A stretch of 64,000 bases of DNA from Cereibacter changlensis JA139. Lineage in GTDB: Bacteria; Pseudomonadota; Alphaproteobacteria; Rhodobacterales; Rhodobacteraceae. A model generated the notes under the pieces. That model was not told the DNA's origin, did not search any database, and was given only the letters and a program-made list of their open reading frames with translations. The stretch lies in NCBI RefSeq assembly GCF_003034985.1, contig NZ_PZKG01000003.1:1-64000 (forward strand), written 5' to 3'. The position numbers were made by a program, and so were the translations under genes. Shown here piece after piece: positions 45,656-56,018 of this stretch (the stretch's first letter is position 1; every line of letters starts with the position of its first letter).

Positions 45656-47386
45656 ATGGCAGGCGTGACCCAGAAGGAAGGGTTTGCAGCGCGCAGGGCG
45701 CGGCTGATGAACCGGCTTGCGGCGCTGCGGGCGGGCTATGCCCGGCCCTCGGGCGGCTTTCTGGCGCAGCCGGAGCCGCGCAGCATCGGCGCCTATGCCC
45801 GCGGCCGCCAGCTTCTTTCGGGAACCTACCTGCTTGCCGGCCAGCTGGTCGAGGCGCCGCGCCAGTCGCTGTGGGAGGTGGAGCCGCCGAGCTCCGCCTT
45901 CGCCGCCGAGGCGCAGGGCTTCGGCTGGCTTGATGATCTGGCGGCGCTGGGCGATGCGGCGGGGCGCGACCGGGCGCAGCGCTGGACCGCGGAATGGATC
46001 GCCCGCTATGGCCGGGGCCGCGGCCCGGGCTGGGAGCCGCAACTGGCCGGGCGGCGGCTGATCCGCTGGGTGAACCATGCGCCCTTGCTGCTGCAGGGCC
46101 GCGACGAGGCCGAGGTGAACGCCTGGCTGCGCGCCACCACGCGGCAGTTGGTGTTCCTCGCGCGGCGTTGGCCGAAGGCCGCGCCCGGCCTGCCGCGCTT
46201 CGAGGCTCTGGCCGGGCTGATCCACGCCGGGCTGGCGCTGGAGGGGATGGAGCGGCATGTCGACCCGGCGGTGACGGCGCTGGCGCGCGACTGCACCGAC
46301 GAGATCGACGCCGAGGGCGGCATCGCCAGCCGCAATCCCGAGGAACTGCTGGAGATCCTGACCCTGCTGCTCTGGGCCGAACAGGCGCTGCAGGGCGCGG
46401 GGCGCGAGGCGCTGCCGGCGCATCGCTCGGCGATCCAGCGAATCGTCCCGGTGCTGCGGGCGCTGCGCCATGCCGATGGCGGGCTGGCGCGGTTTCACGG
46501 CGGCGGGCGCGGGGCCGAGGGCAAGCTGGACCGGGCGCTGGCCGGGGTGCCCGTGCTGCGCGGGCCGCAACTGGAACTGGCGATGGGCTTCGCCCGGCTG
46601 GGGGCGGCGCGCACCACGGTGATTGTCGACGCCGCCCCGCCGCCGCCGGGCCTGTCGGGCCATGCCTCGACCCTGGCCTTCGAGCTGACCTCGGGGCGGC
46701 GGCCGCTGATCGTCTGCTGCGGCGCGGGAGCGCCCTTCGGCCCCTCCTGGCGCAAGGCGGGGCGGGCGACGCCCTCGCATTCGACGCTGGCGATCGAGGG
46801 TTTTTCCTCCTCGCGGCTGGCCAGCGGCGGGCAGGAGACGATGGCCGACCGCGCCCGGGTGCTGCGCGCCGACCGCAGCCTGTCGCCGGAGGGGCAGCAC
46901 CTGCATCTGGCGCATGACGGCTGGTCGGCGACGCATGGGCTGGCGCATCGGCGCGACCTGTTGCTTGCGGCGGATGGTCGCCAATTGAGCGGGACCGACA
47001 CGCTGGCGGCGCTGACCGGGGCGGAGCGCAAGCGCTTCGAGCAGCTGATGACCCGCGGCGGCTGGGCCGGCGTGCGCCATGCGCTGCGTTTTCACCTGCA
47101 CCCGGATGTCGAGGCGGAGCTGGAGATGGGCGGCAGCGTGGTGTCGCTTGCGCTGAAAAGCGGCGAAATCTGGCTGTTCCGCCCCGAGGGGGGCGCCAGT
47201 CTGACGCTGGAGCCCTCGGTCTATCTGCAGCGGGGGCGGCTGAAGCCGCGGGCGACGAAACAGATTGTGCTCACCGGCGTGGCGGTTGATTTTGAGGACC
47301 GGATCGGCTGGACCTTGGCGAAGGCACAGGATACTCCGCTGGCCATCCGTGACCTGGACCGGGAAGACCTGCCGGACCGCCCCTGA
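45656..47386 (+). CDS. heparinase II/III-like protein
   Basis: 576 aa. An alpha-helical N-terminal part ([32 protein letters not shown]...) is followed by the Hepar_II_III beta domain with [30 protein letters not shown] and [21 protein letters not shown]. The family includes polysaccharide lyases and many uncharacterised proteins encoded beside purH in Rhodobacteraceae. No signal peptide is seen, so action on external polysaccharide would need another export route. The ATG follows GTGAGG. Catalytic assignment is uncertain. Confidence 0.8.
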   Translation: MAGVTQKEGFAARRARLMNRLAALRAGYARPSGGFLAQPEPRSIGAYARGRQLLSGTYLLAGQLVEAPRQSLWEVEPPSSAFAAEAQGFGWLDDLAALGDAAGRDRAQRWTAEWIARYGRGRGPGWEPQLAGRRLIRWVNHAPLLLQGRDEAEVNAWLRATTRQLVFLARRWPKAAPGLPRFEALAGLIHAGLALEGMERHVDPAVTALARDCTDEIDAEGGIASRNPEELLEILTLLLWAEQALQGAGREALPAHRSAIQRIVPVLRALRHADGGLARFHGGGRGAEGKLDRALAGVPVLRGPQLELAMGFARLGAARTTVIVDAAPPPPGLSGHASTLAFELTSGRRPLIVCCGAGAPFGPSWRKAGRATPSHSTLAIEGFSSSRLASGGQETMADRARVLRADRSLSPEGQHLHLAHDGWSATHGLAHRRDLLLAADGRQLSGTDTLAALTGAERKRFEQLMTRGGWAGVRHALRFHLHPDVEAELEMGGSVVSLALKSGEIWLFRPEGGASLTLEPSVYLQRGRLKPRATKQIVLTGVAVDFEDRIGWTLAKAQDTPLAIRDLDREDLPDRP

Positions 47387-47400
47387 TCTGGAGAAAGCTG

Positions 47401-48990
47401 ATGACGAACCTCGTGCCCGTTGGCCGCGCCCTGCTCTCTGTCTCTGACAAGACCGGATTGCTGGATCTGGCAAAGGCGCTGGCGGCGCAGGGGGTGGAGC
47501 TGATCTCCACCGGCGGCACCGCCTCGGCTCTGCGCACGGCCGGGCTCGCGGTGCGCGACGTGGCCGAGGTGACCGGCTTTCCCGAGATGATGGACGGGCG
47601 GGTGAAGACGCTGCACCCGATGGTGCATGGCGGTCTCTTGGCGTTGCGCGACGATGACGAGCATCTGGTGGCGATGGCCGCGCACGGGATCGAGCCGATC
47701 GACCTGCTGGTGGTGAACCTCTATCCGTTCGAGGCGGCGGTGGCGCGGGGCGCCTCCTATGACGATTGCATCGAGAACATCGACATCGGCGGGCCGGCGA
47801 TGATCCGCGCCGCGGCGAAGAACCACCGCTTCGTCAACGTGGTGACCGATATCGCCGATTACGCGCCGCTGCTGGCCGAGATGAAGGCGAATGACGGGGC
47901 GACCTCGCTCGCCTTCCGGCAGAAGCTGGCGCTGACGGCCTATTCGCGCACCGCGGCCTATGATGCGGCGGTTTCCGGCTGGATGGCCGGCGCGCTGAAG
48001 GAGCCGGCGCCGCGGCGGCGGGCCTTCGCCGGGCAGCTCGCCTCGACGCTGCGCTATGGCGAGAACCCGCATCAGAAGGCGGCCTTCTACACCGACGGCA
48101 CCTGGCGGGCCGGCGTGGCGACGGCGCGGCAGCTGCAGGGCAAGGAGCTGTCCTACAACAACATCAACGACACCGACGCGGCCTTCGAGCTGGTGGCGGA
48201 GTTCGACCCCTCGGAAGGTCCGGCCTGCGTGATCGTGAAGCATGCCAACCCCTGCGGCGTGGCGCGTGGGGCGACGCTGGCCGAGGCCTATGAGCGCGCC
48301 TTCGACTGCGACCGGACCTCGGCCTTCGGCGGGATCATCGCGCTGAACCAGCCGCTCGACGGGCCGACGGCGGAGAAGATCTGCGAGATCTTCACCGAGG
48401 TGGTGATCGCGCCGGGCGCCGATGCGGCGGCGCGCGAGGTGTTCTCGGCGAAGAAGAACCTGCGGCTGCTGACCACGATGGGGCTGCCGGACCCGATGGC
48501 GAAGGGGCTGATGTTCAAGCAGGTCGCCGGCGGCTTCCTGGTGCAGGACCGGGATTCGGGCCATGTCGACGCGCTGGACCTGAAGGTGGTGACCCAGCGC
48601 AAGCCGACCGAGGCGGAGCTCGCCGACCTGCTGTTCGCCTGGACCGTCGCCAAGCATGTGAAGTCGAACGCCATCATCTATGCCAATGATGGCGCGACGG
48701 TGGGCGTCGGCGCGGGGCAGATGAGCCGGGTGGATTCGACGCGGATCGCGGCGCGCAAGGCGCAGGACATGGCGCTGGGGCTGGGGCTGGCGCAGCCCTT
48801 GACCGTGGGGTCGGTGGTGGCGTCGGATGCGTTCTTCCCCTTTGCGGACGGGCTTCTGGCCGCGGCCGAAGCGGGCGCCGTGGCGGTGATCCAGCCGGGC
48901 GGGTCGATGCGCGACGCCGAGGTGATCGCGGCGGCGGATGCGGCCGGGCTGGCGATGGTCTTCACCGGCCAGCGGCATTTCCGGCACTGA
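47401..48990 (+). CDS. purH: bifunctional AICAR transformylase/IMP cyclohydrolase
   Basis: 529 aa. It catalyses the last two steps of IMP synthesis. The N-terminal MGS-like cyclohydrolase shows [27 protein letters not shown] and [15 protein letters not shown]; the transformylase part has [34 protein letters not shown] and [16 protein letters not shown] precedes the ATG. The next gene, lspA, starts two bases after the stop. Confidence 0.97.
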   Translation: MTNLVPVGRALLSVSDKTGLLDLAKALAAQGVELISTGGTASALRTAGLAVRDVAEVTGFPEMMDGRVKTLHPMVHGGLLALRDDDEHLVAMAAHGIEPIDLLVVNLYPFEAAVARGASYDDCIENIDIGGPAMIRAAAKNHRFVNVVTDIADYAPLLAEMKANDGATSLAFRQKLALTAYSRTAAYDAAVSGWMAGALKEPAPRRRAFAGQLASTLRYGENPHQKAAFYTDGTWRAGVATARQLQGKELSYNNINDTDAAFELVAEFDPSEGPACVIVKHANPCGVARGATLAEAYERAFDCDRTSAFGGIIALNQPLDGPTAEKICEIFTEVVIAPGADAAAREVFSAKKNLRLLTTMGLPDPMAKGLMFKQVAGGFLVQDRDSGHVDALDLKVVTQRKPTEAELADLLFAWTVAKHVKSNAIIYANDGATVGVGAGQMSRVDSTRIAARKAQDMALGLGLAQPLTVGSVVASDAFFPFADGLLAAAEAGAVAVIQPGGSMRDAEVIAAADAAGLAMVFTGQRHFRH

Positions 48991-48991
48991 G

Positions 48992-49534
48992 ATGCGGCTG
49001 ACCGCGCTCACCGCGCTGATCGTCTTCGTGCTGGACCAGCTGACCAAGGTCGGCGTGGTCTGGGGGCTGAACCTGGCCGAGCGTGGCGGGATCGACGTCA
49101 TCCCGCCGTTCCTGACCTTCCGCATGGCCTGGAACCGGGGGGTGAACTTCGGCATAGGCGCCGGCGAGGGCGACCTGATCCGCTGGGGGCTGATCGTCGT
49201 GTCGCTGGTGATCTCCGGCTGGGTCTGGGTCTGGGTGTCGCGCAGCAACCCGTCGAGGCTGGCGCGGCTCTCGGGCGGGCTCCTGATCGGCGGGGCGCTG
49301 GGCAATGTGATCGACCGGGTGCTCTATGGCGCGGTGGCGGATTTCCTGAACATGTCCTGCTGCGGCTTCGAGAATCCCTATGCCTTCAACGTCGCCGACA
49401 TCGCGATCTTCGCCGGCGCCATCGGGCTGGTGCTGTTCACCGGCGAGCCGGGCGGCAAGGCGAAGACGGGCGGCAAGGCGGGGGGCGGCAAGCCTGCTGC
49501 GGCGCGTCGCAAAGGCGATGGAAAGACCCCGTGA
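48992..49534 (+). CDS. lspA: lipoprotein signal peptidase
   Basis: 180 aa, four membrane helices. It cleaves the signal peptide of diacylglyceryl-modified prolipoproteins. The catalytic aspartates are in [18 protein letters not shown] and [22 protein letters not shown] and NRGVNFGI are further family motifs. The C-terminus has a lysine/glycine-rich extension of about 30 residues beyond the last helix. It is followed by a lipoprotein gene (bamF), which is itself a substrate. Confidence 0.93.
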   Translation: MRLTALTALIVFVLDQLTKVGVVWGLNLAERGGIDVIPPFLTFRMAWNRGVNFGIGAGEGDLIRWGLIVVSLVISGWVWVWVSRSNPSRLARLSGGLLIGGALGNVIDRVLYGAVADFLNMSCCGFENPYAFNVADIAIFAGAIGLVLFTGEPGGKAKTGGKAGGGKPAAARRKGDGKTP

Positions 49535-49587
49535 CGGGGCGCGCGCTTTGCGCTAAAGACGGTTTGAATGGATTGAGGAGGCAAGGC

Positions 49588-50112
49588 ATGCGGGCAGGAC
49601 GGGGCGCTTTTGCGGTCGCGGGACTGGCTTTGCTGATGCTCGGCGCCTGCTCGGATGATGACTCGCTGATGAACATCCGGGCGACGGGCAACGGGCCTGA
49701 CGAATTCGGCATCCAGCCGGTGAAACCCCTGCAGATGCCGGAGAATCTGGCGGCGCTGCCGACGCCGACGCTGGGCGCATCCAACCGCACCGACCCGACG
49801 CCGACCGCCGATGCGATCATCGCGCTGGGCGGCAACCCCTCGGCCGGCGGCGGCATCCCGGCGGGCGACGCCACGCTGGTGTCGCAGGCCGGGCGCTTCG
49901 GCGTCGAGGGCAATGTGCGGCAGGTGCTGGCCACCGAGGATTACGCCTTCCGCCAGCGCAACGACGGCCGGCTTCTGGAGCGGGCGTTCAACGTGAACGT
50001 CTATTACAAGGCCTACCGGCCGATGTCGCTGGACCAGCAGGCCGAGCTGGCGCGCTGGCGCAGCGTCGGCGTGCGCAACGTCTCGGCCCCGCCGCCGCCG
50101 GTGGAAGAATAA
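49588..50112 (+). CDS. bamF: BamF-type lipoprotein (DUF3035)
   Basis: 174 aa. The signal peptide ends in a lipobox (LLMLGAC), then GPDEFGIQPVKPLQMPENLAALPTPTLGASNRTDPTP, the DUF3035 hallmark. In alphaproteobacteria this family includes BamF, a lipoprotein of the outer-membrane beta-barrel assembly machine. The GAGGAGGCAAGG site precedes the ATG. Outer-membrane location is inferred (no Lol-avoidance aspartate pair is evident beyond CSDDD, which would need checking). Confidence 0.82.
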   Translation: MRAGRGAFAVAGLALLMLGACSDDDSLMNIRATGNGPDEFGIQPVKPLQMPENLAALPTPTLGASNRTDPTPTADAIIALGGNPSAGGGIPAGDATLVSQAGRFGVEGNVRQVLATEDYAFRQRNDGRLLERAFNVNVYYKAYRPMSLDQQAELARWRSVGVRNVSAPPPPVEE

Positions 50113-50324
50113 CTCCGCAGACTTTCTGCGCCTGACCGGGGTGACGGACGCGAGAAGCGCCTGCGGAAGGCGCTGATCCGCCTTCCCGGCGGCGCGTCCC
50201 TGCGAAAAGCCGCGCCGCGGCGAGAAAGCGCGCCGGCCCGGCTTGCCCCTCGGGACAAAAGCCCCATCATCCTTTCTCGCTTCCCCCGGGAAGCAAAAGT
50301 CATTTTTTACAAAGACCTTGGATC

Positions 50325-51323
50325 ATGACCGCAAGACGTCGCATCGATCTCTTCTATCACGGCTACGAGGTGAAGGCGCTGGACCGGCCCTTCGGGCAGG
50401 GCCTGTCGAGCCTCTATCTCGCGGCGCGCACCGGCTATCGCAGCCTGCGGCGTCGGCAGCTCTATACCGGCTTCTACACCGCCTTCTGCAACCTGCGCAG
50501 CGGGCTGGAGGCGCTGGGCATGGAGGTGCATGTCAACGATTTCGCCCATGCCCGCCGGCATCCGGATCAGGTGATCGGCATGGCCGGCTTTTCCGATGTC
50601 TACAACCGGGTGCAGCTGCCGAACCCGGCGGTCTTCGGCCCCGGTTTCGTGCCCTATCCCGAGGATCTGGACCGGGTGACGGCGGGCTGCAACATCCGCA
50701 TCTTCACCCAGCCCTCGGAGTGGTATTGCCGGATCTGGCGGCCGAAGCTGGGCGACCGGGTGCAGCCGATGTTCGTGCCGATCATGCTGCAGGACTGGCC
50801 CGACCTGTCGGCGGCGCCGAAGACGCATGACGTGGTGATCTACGACAAGATCCGCTGGCATCGCGAGGAGCGGGCGCCGCTGGTGCTGGAACGCCTGCAG
50901 CGCCATCTGGCGGCGCGCGGGCTGAGCCATGTGGTGCTGCGCTATGGCGCGCACCGGCTGGCGGAGTTCCGCGCCGCGCTGAGCGGCGGACGGGCGATGG
51001 TGTTCCTCTGCGAGCACGAGACCCAGGGCCTTGCCTATCAGGAGGCGCTGGCCTCGGGCATTCCGGTGCTGGCCTGGGACGAGGGCGAGCTGGTCGACCC
51101 GCAGGAGCGCCGGATCGCGCCGCCGGAGCTGAAGGCCTCGACCGTGCCCTATTTCGACGGGCGCTGCGGCGAGACCTTCACCCTGGCCGAGATGGAACAG
51201 CGGTTCGACGGGTTCTGGGCCGGGCTTTCCGGCTACAAGCCGCGCGACTATGTCGCCGAGGCGCTGAGCCCGGAGCGCAGCGCGCGGCTCTATCTCGACC
51301 TGCTTGACCGCGCGGCGGGCTGA
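50325..51323 (+). CDS. glycosyltransferase, GT-B type
   Basis: 332 aa. An N-terminal domain with little similarity to standard folds (DLFYHGYEVKALDRPFGQGLSSLY) precedes a GT-B-like donor domain: VVIYDKIRWHREER, LRYGAHRLAEFRAAL and FLCEHETQGLAYQEALASGIPVLAWDEG, the last being the family nucleotide-sugar loop. Donor and acceptor are unknown. The 212 bases before it hold an AT-rich patch (CATTTTTTACAAAG) that could contain a promoter, and no gene. Confidence 0.8.
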   Translation: MTARRRIDLFYHGYEVKALDRPFGQGLSSLYLAARTGYRSLRRRQLYTGFYTAFCNLRSGLEALGMEVHVNDFAHARRHPDQVIGMAGFSDVYNRVQLPNPAVFGPGFVPYPEDLDRVTAGCNIRIFTQPSEWYCRIWRPKLGDRVQPMFVPIMLQDWPDLSAAPKTHDVVIYDKIRWHREERAPLVLERLQRHLAARGLSHVVLRYGAHRLAEFRAALSGGRAMVFLCEHETQGLAYQEALASGIPVLAWDEGELVDPQERRIAPPELKASTVPYFDGRCGETFTLAEMEQRFDGFWAGLSGYKPRDYVAEALSPERSARLYLDLLDRAAG

Positions 51324-51429
51324 GCCGGGCTTCACAAGGCCGTTGGTCGGCGGGGTCGGGGCTTGCGTGAGCGGCCCCCGGCAGTAGCTTGCACGGCAGA
51401 ACGGGCTGACCTTTCTGGAAGGATATTCG

Positions 51430-52827
51430 ATGCTGCTGCGCCGACTGGGCTTTGCCGCCTTTGCGGGTCTCGCGCTTTCCTCGCCGGTGCTGGCCGAGAC
51501 GGTGAGTGATTTCACCCTGGAGAACGGCATGGAGGTGGTGGTGATCGAGGATCACCGCGCCCCGGTGGTGACGCATATGGTCTGGTATCGCGTGGGCGCG
51601 GCGGACGAGCCGGCGGGCCATTCCGGCATCGCGCATTTCCTCGAGCATCTGATGTTCAAGGGCACCGACACGATGGCGGCGGGCGAGTTTTCCGACACGG
51701 TGGAAGCGCAGGGCGGTGACGACAACGCCTTCACCTCCTGGGATTACACGGCCTATTTCCAGCGGGTTGCGGCGGATCGGCTGGACCTGATGATGCAGAT
51801 GGAGGCCGACCGGATGCGGAACCTCCAGCTGACCGAGGAGGACGTGACGACCGAGCGGCAGGTGATTCTGGAGGAGCGCAGCCAGCGCACCGACAGCGAT
51901 CCGGATGCGCTGTTCGGCGAGCAGCGGCGCGCGGCGCAGTATCAGAACCACCGCTACGGCGTGCCGATCATCGGCTGGCGTCACGAGATGGAGCAGCTGG
52001 ACCGCGACGACGCGCTGGCCTTCTACGAGCGGTATTATGCGCCGAACAACGCGATCCTCGTAGTGGCGGGCGACGTGACGCCCGAGGCGGTGCGCGCGAT
52101 GGCCGAGGAACATTACGGGCCGCTGCAGCCGACGGAAGGCCTTCAGCCGCGGATGCGCCCGACCGAGCCGCCGCAACTGGCGGAGCGGCGGCTGAGCTTC
52201 AGCGATCCGCGCGTGGCGCAGCCTTACGTGATCCGCAGCTATCTGGCGCCGGAGCGCAATGCGGGCGACCAGAAACAGGCGGCGGCGCTGACGCTGCTGG
52301 CCGAATTGCTGGGCGGCAGCGGCACGACCTCGGTTCTGGCCAAGGCGCTGCAGTTCGGCGATGCCAAGGCGGTCTATACCACGGCCTTCTATGACGGCGG
52401 CTCGCTGGACGTGGGCAGTTTCGGCCTCGCCATCGTGCCGGTGCCGGGGGTGTCGTTGCAGGAGGCCGAGGAGGCGATGGACGGGGTGATCGCGCAATTC
52501 CTCGAGGACGGGGTGAACCCGGAGGATTTCGAGCGGATCAAGGTGCAGATCCGCGCCGCGGACATCTACGCGCGCGACAACGTGGACGGGCTGGCGCGGC
52601 GCTACGGTCAGGCTTTGACCACCGGGCTGACGGTGCAGGACGTGAAGGACTGGCCCGCCGTGCTCGACGCGGTGACGCCGGAGGAGGTGCTGGCGGCGGC
52701 GCGCGAGGTGCTGGACCGCAGGCAGGCGGTGACGGGCTGGCTGGTGCAGGACGAACCCGAGCAGGTGGTTCCGGTGCAGGGCGGCGCTGCTGCCGTGCCG
52801 GCGCAGGTTGAAGGAGAGACCCAATGA
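51430..52827 (+). CDS. M16 zinc peptidase, catalytic subunit
   Basis: 465 aa. A signal peptide (to about AETVS) is followed by the inverted zinc motif HFLEH (69-73) in GIAHFLEHLMFKGTD, with the distal ligand region TTERQVILEER. It is a pitrilysin/processing-peptidase-like enzyme exported to the periplasm, where it probably degrades peptides. GGAAGGA precedes the ATG. It overlaps the next M16 gene by four bases (ATGA), forming an active/inactive pair. Confidence 0.92.
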   Translation: MLLRRLGFAAFAGLALSSPVLAETVSDFTLENGMEVVVIEDHRAPVVTHMVWYRVGAADEPAGHSGIAHFLEHLMFKGTDTMAAGEFSDTVEAQGGDDNAFTSWDYTAYFQRVAADRLDLMMQMEADRMRNLQLTEEDVTTERQVILEERSQRTDSDPDALFGEQRRAAQYQNHRYGVPIIGWRHEMEQLDRDDALAFYERYYAPNNAILVVAGDVTPEAVRAMAEEHYGPLQPTEGLQPRMRPTEPPQLAERRLSFSDPRVAQPYVIRSYLAPERNAGDQKQAAALTLLAELLGGSGTTSVLAKALQFGDAKAVYTTAFYDGGSLDVGSFGLAIVPVPGVSLQEAEEAMDGVIAQFLEDGVNPEDFERIKVQIRAADIYARDNVDGLARRYGQALTTGLTVQDVKDWPAVLDAVTPEEVLAAAREVLDRRQAVTGWLVQDEPEQVVPVQGGAAAVPAQVEGETQ

Positions 52828-54131
52828 TGCTGCGTCTGGCTGCGGCCCTGATCCTGTTCGCCCTGCCCTTGCGGGCGGAAGTCGAGATCAAGGAAGTCAC
52901 CTCGCCCGGCGGCATCACCGCCTGGCTGGTGGAGGAGCACGAGCTGCCCTTCACCGCGCTGGAGATCCGCTTCAAGGGCGGCACCAGCGTCGACCAACCG
53001 GGCAAGCGCGGGGCGGTGAACCTGATGACCGGGCTGATCGAGGAGGGCGCGGGCGATCTGGATGCGCAGGGCTTCGCCACGGCGCGCGACGATCTGGCGG
53101 CGACCTTCTCCTTCCGGGCCAACACCGATGCGGTGGGCGTCTCGGCCCGGTTCCTGAGCGAGAACCGGGATCAGGCGGTGGCGCTGCTGCGCTCGGCGCT
53201 GGTGGAGCCGCGCTTCGATGCCGATGCGCTGGAGCGGGTGCGGGGGCAGGTGCTGTCGGGGCTCGCCTCGGATGCGAAGGACCCCAATGCACTGGCGGGC
53301 CGGGCCTTCGACGCGGCGGCCTTCGGCGATCACCCTTACGGCACGCCGGGCGACGGCACGGTGGAGAGCGTGACCGCGCTGACCCGCGACGACATCGTGG
53401 CGGCGCACAAGGGGGCGCTGGCGCGGGACCGGATCTATGTCTCGGCGGTCGGGGATATCACGGCGGAGGATCTTGGGGCGCTGCTCGACAGGCTCTTGGG
53501 TGATCTGCCGGCGACCGGGGCGGAGATGCCGGGGCAGGCGGAGTATCGGCTGGACGGCGGGGTGACGGTGGTGGAGTTTCCGACGCCGCAGGCGGTGATC
53601 GCCTTCGGTCACGAGGGGATCACCCGCGACGATCCGGATTTCTTCGCGGCCTATATCCTGAACGAGGTTCTGGGCGGCGGGCGGTTCGGCGCGCGGCTGA
53701 TGACCGAGGTGCGCGAGAAGCGCGGGCTGACCTATGGCATCGGCACCTATCTCGTGCCGATGGACCATGCCGAGCTCTACATGGGCCGCTTCGCCAGCGG
53801 CAATGCGGTGGTCGGGCAGGCGATCGACATCGTGAAGGCCGAATGGGCGAAGGCCGCGACCGAGGGCATCACCGCCGAGGAGCTGGCGGCGACGAAGACC
53901 TATCTGACCGGCTCCTATCCGCTGCGCTTCGACGGCAACGGGCCGATTGCCGACATTCTGGTGGGCATGCAGATGGAAGACCTGCCGATCGACTATCCGG
54001 TGACGCGCAACGCCAAGATCGAGGCGGTGACGCTGGAGGATATCAAGCGGGTGGCGGCGCGGGTGCTGAAACCCGAGGCGCTGCATTTCGTGGTGGTGGG
54101 CCAGCCCGAAGGCATCGCCTCCGACGGTTGA
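52824..54131 (+). CDS. M16 peptidase-like protein, non-catalytic partner
   Basis: 435 aa. It has a signal peptide (MMLRLAAALILFALPLRAE) and an M16 fold, with EHELPFTALEIRFKGGTSVDQPGKRGAVNLMTGLIEEGAGDLD where the active partner has HxxEH. It lacks the zinc ligands, so it should serve as the substrate-holding subunit of a heterodimer with the upstream gene product. EVREKRGLTYGIGTYL is the conserved R/Y substrate-binding segment. The start may be either of two adjacent ATGs. Confidence 0.9.
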   Translation: MMLRLAAALILFALPLRAEVEIKEVTSPGGITAWLVEEHELPFTALEIRFKGGTSVDQPGKRGAVNLMTGLIEEGAGDLDAQGFATARDDLAATFSFRANTDAVGVSARFLSENRDQAVALLRSALVEPRFDADALERVRGQVLSGLASDAKDPNALAGRAFDAAAFGDHPYGTPGDGTVESVTALTRDDIVAAHKGALARDRIYVSAVGDITAEDLGALLDRLLGDLPATGAEMPGQAEYRLDGGVTVVEFPTPQAVIAFGHEGITRDDPDFFAAYILNEVLGGGRFGARLMTEVREKRGLTYGIGTYLVPMDHAELYMGRFASGNAVVGQAIDIVKAEWAKAATEGITAEELAATKTYLTGSYPLRFDGNGPIADILVGMQMEDLPIDYPVTRNAKIEAVTLEDIKRVAARVLKPEALHFVVVGQPEGIASDG

Positions 54132-54173
54132 GGCCTGTGGCCGAATCTGGAGGGTCATGCTAACTCTGGTGGC

Positions 54174-56018
54174 ATGACCCTGCAGAGCAACAATATAAGC
54201 CCTTCCCGCCCGGTGATCCGTCAGCTCAACGAGGCCGCGATCAACCGGATCGCGGCGGGCGAGGTGGTGGAGCGGCCGGCTTCGGCGGTGAAGGAGCTGG
54301 TCGAGAACGCGCTGGACGCGGGCGCGCGGCGGATCGCCATCGACTATGCCGATGGCGGCAAGACGCTGATCCGGGTGACCGACGATGGCTGCGGCATGAC
54401 GGCGGAGGATCTGCCGCTGGCGCTGAGCCGCCATGCCACCTCGAAGATCGACGGGTCGGACCTGTTGAACATCCATTCCTTCGGCTTTCGCGGCGAGGCC
54501 TTGCCCTCGCTGGGCGCGGTCGGGCGGCTGACGATCCATTCCCGCGTCGAGGGTGGCGAGGGCGCCTCGCTGGCCGTGGCGGGCGGGCGGATGGAGGGCG
54601 TGCGCCCCGCGGCCTTGACCTGCGGCACGGTGGTGGAGCTGCGCGACCTGTTCTACGCCACGCCGGCGCGGCTGAAGTTCATGCGCACCGACCGGGCCGA
54701 GGCGCAGGCCATCGGCGAGGTGGTGAAGCGGCTGGCGATGGCCGAGCCCGCCGTGGGCTTCACCCTGCGCGACGTGTCGGGCGGCGAGGCGCGGGTGATG
54801 TTCCGCTGCGATCCCGAGCAGGGCGACCTGTTCGACGCGCTGCACGGGCGGCTGGCGCGGGTGCTGGGGGCGGAGTTCGCCGAGAACGCGCTGAGGATCG
54901 ACGCGGAGCGCGAGGGGATGCAGCTTCTGGGCTATGCCGCGCTGCCGACCTATTCGCGCGGCTCCGGCGCGGCGCAGTTCCTGTTCGTGAACGGGCGGCC
55001 GGTCTTGGACCGGATGCTGTTCGGCGCGCTGCGGGCGGCCTATATGGATGTGCTGAGCCGCGACCGGCATCCGGCGGCGGTGCTGAACCTGATCTGCGAT
55101 CCCGAGCGGGTCGATGTGAACGTGCATCCGGCGAAATCGGAGGTGCGGTTCCGCGAGGCGGGGCTGGCGCGCGGGCTGATCGTTTCCGCCTTGCGGCAGG
55201 CCCTGGCCGAGGCGGGGCACCGGGCGTCCTCGACCGTGGCGGGGGAGACGCTGCAGGCGTTCCGGCCCGAGCCTCAGCCGATGCCGCCGCGGGTCTATCA
55301 GATGGACCGGGCCTCGCAGCCGACGCTCGCGCGGGCCTATGCGTTCCAGGCGCCGATGCAGACCGAAGTCCAGCCGGTGATGCAGGGCTTCGCCGAGGCG
55401 CCCTCGGCCCGGGTGGAAGCGCCGAGCGTGGGCGAGGAGGCGCGGCCTCTGGGGGCGGCGCGGGCGCAGGTGCATGAGAATTACATCATCGCCCAGACCG
55501 AGACCGGGATGGTGATCGTCGATCAGCATGCGGCGCATGAGCGGCTGGTCTATGAGCGGCTGAAGCGGCAGCGCGACGGGGCGGGGATCGCGGCGCAGGC
55601 GCTGCTGATCCCGGAGATCGTCGATCTTTCGCCGGGGGATGCGGGGCGGCTTTTGGACATGGCCGAGGAGCTGGCGCGGCTTGGGCTTGGCATCGAGGCT
55701 TTCGGCGGCAGCGCCATCGCGGTGCGCGAGGTGCCCGCCATTCTGGGGCAGGTCGATGCGGCGGGGCTGTTGCGCGACATTCTCGACGATCTCGATGATG
55801 TGGGCGGCAGCGACCGGGTGCAGGCGCGGATGGATGCGATCCTGAGCCGGATGGCCTGCCACGGCTCGGTGCGCTCGGGGCGGCAGATGCGCGCCGAGGA
55901 GATGAACGCGCTGTTGCGCGAGATGGAGGCGACGCCGCTTTCGGGCCAGTGCAACCACGGGCGGCCAACCTATGTGGAGCTGAAACTGGCCGATATCGAG
56001 CGGCTGTTCGGCCGCTGA
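54174..56018 (+). CDS. mutL: DNA mismatch repair protein MutL
   Basis: 614 aa. The GHKL ATPase half shows [18 protein letters not shown] and [10 protein letters not shown]. After a long proline-rich linker (about 350-430) the C-terminal domain carries [13 protein letters not shown], which fits the DQHA(x)2E(x)4E endonuclease motif, plus [12 protein letters not shown] and QCNHGRPTY. It is thus a nicking-competent MutL, as expected in a lineage without MutH. The TGA shares its A with the rmuC ATG (TGATG). Confidence 0.95.
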   Translation: MTLQSNNISPSRPVIRQLNEAAINRIAAGEVVERPASAVKELVENALDAGARRIAIDYADGGKTLIRVTDDGCGMTAEDLPLALSRHATSKIDGSDLLNIHSFGFRGEALPSLGAVGRLTIHSRVEGGEGASLAVAGGRMEGVRPAALTCGTVVELRDLFYATPARLKFMRTDRAEAQAIGEVVKRLAMAEPAVGFTLRDVSGGEARVMFRCDPEQGDLFDALHGRLARVLGAEFAENALRIDAEREGMQLLGYAALPTYSRGSGAAQFLFVNGRPVLDRMLFGALRAAYMDVLSRDRHPAAVLNLICDPERVDVNVHPAKSEVRFREAGLARGLIVSALRQALAEAGHRASSTVAGETLQAFRPEPQPMPPRVYQMDRASQPTLARAYAFQAPMQTEVQPVMQGFAEAPSARVEAPSVGEEARPLGAARAQVHENYIIAQTETGMVIVDQHAAHERLVYERLKRQRDGAGIAAQALLIPEIVDLSPGDAGRLLDMAEELARLGLGIEAFGGSAIAVREVPAILGQVDAAGLLRDILDDLDDVGGSDRVQARMDAILSRMACHGSVRSGRQMRAEEMNALLREMEATPLSGQCNHGRPTYVELKLADIERLFGR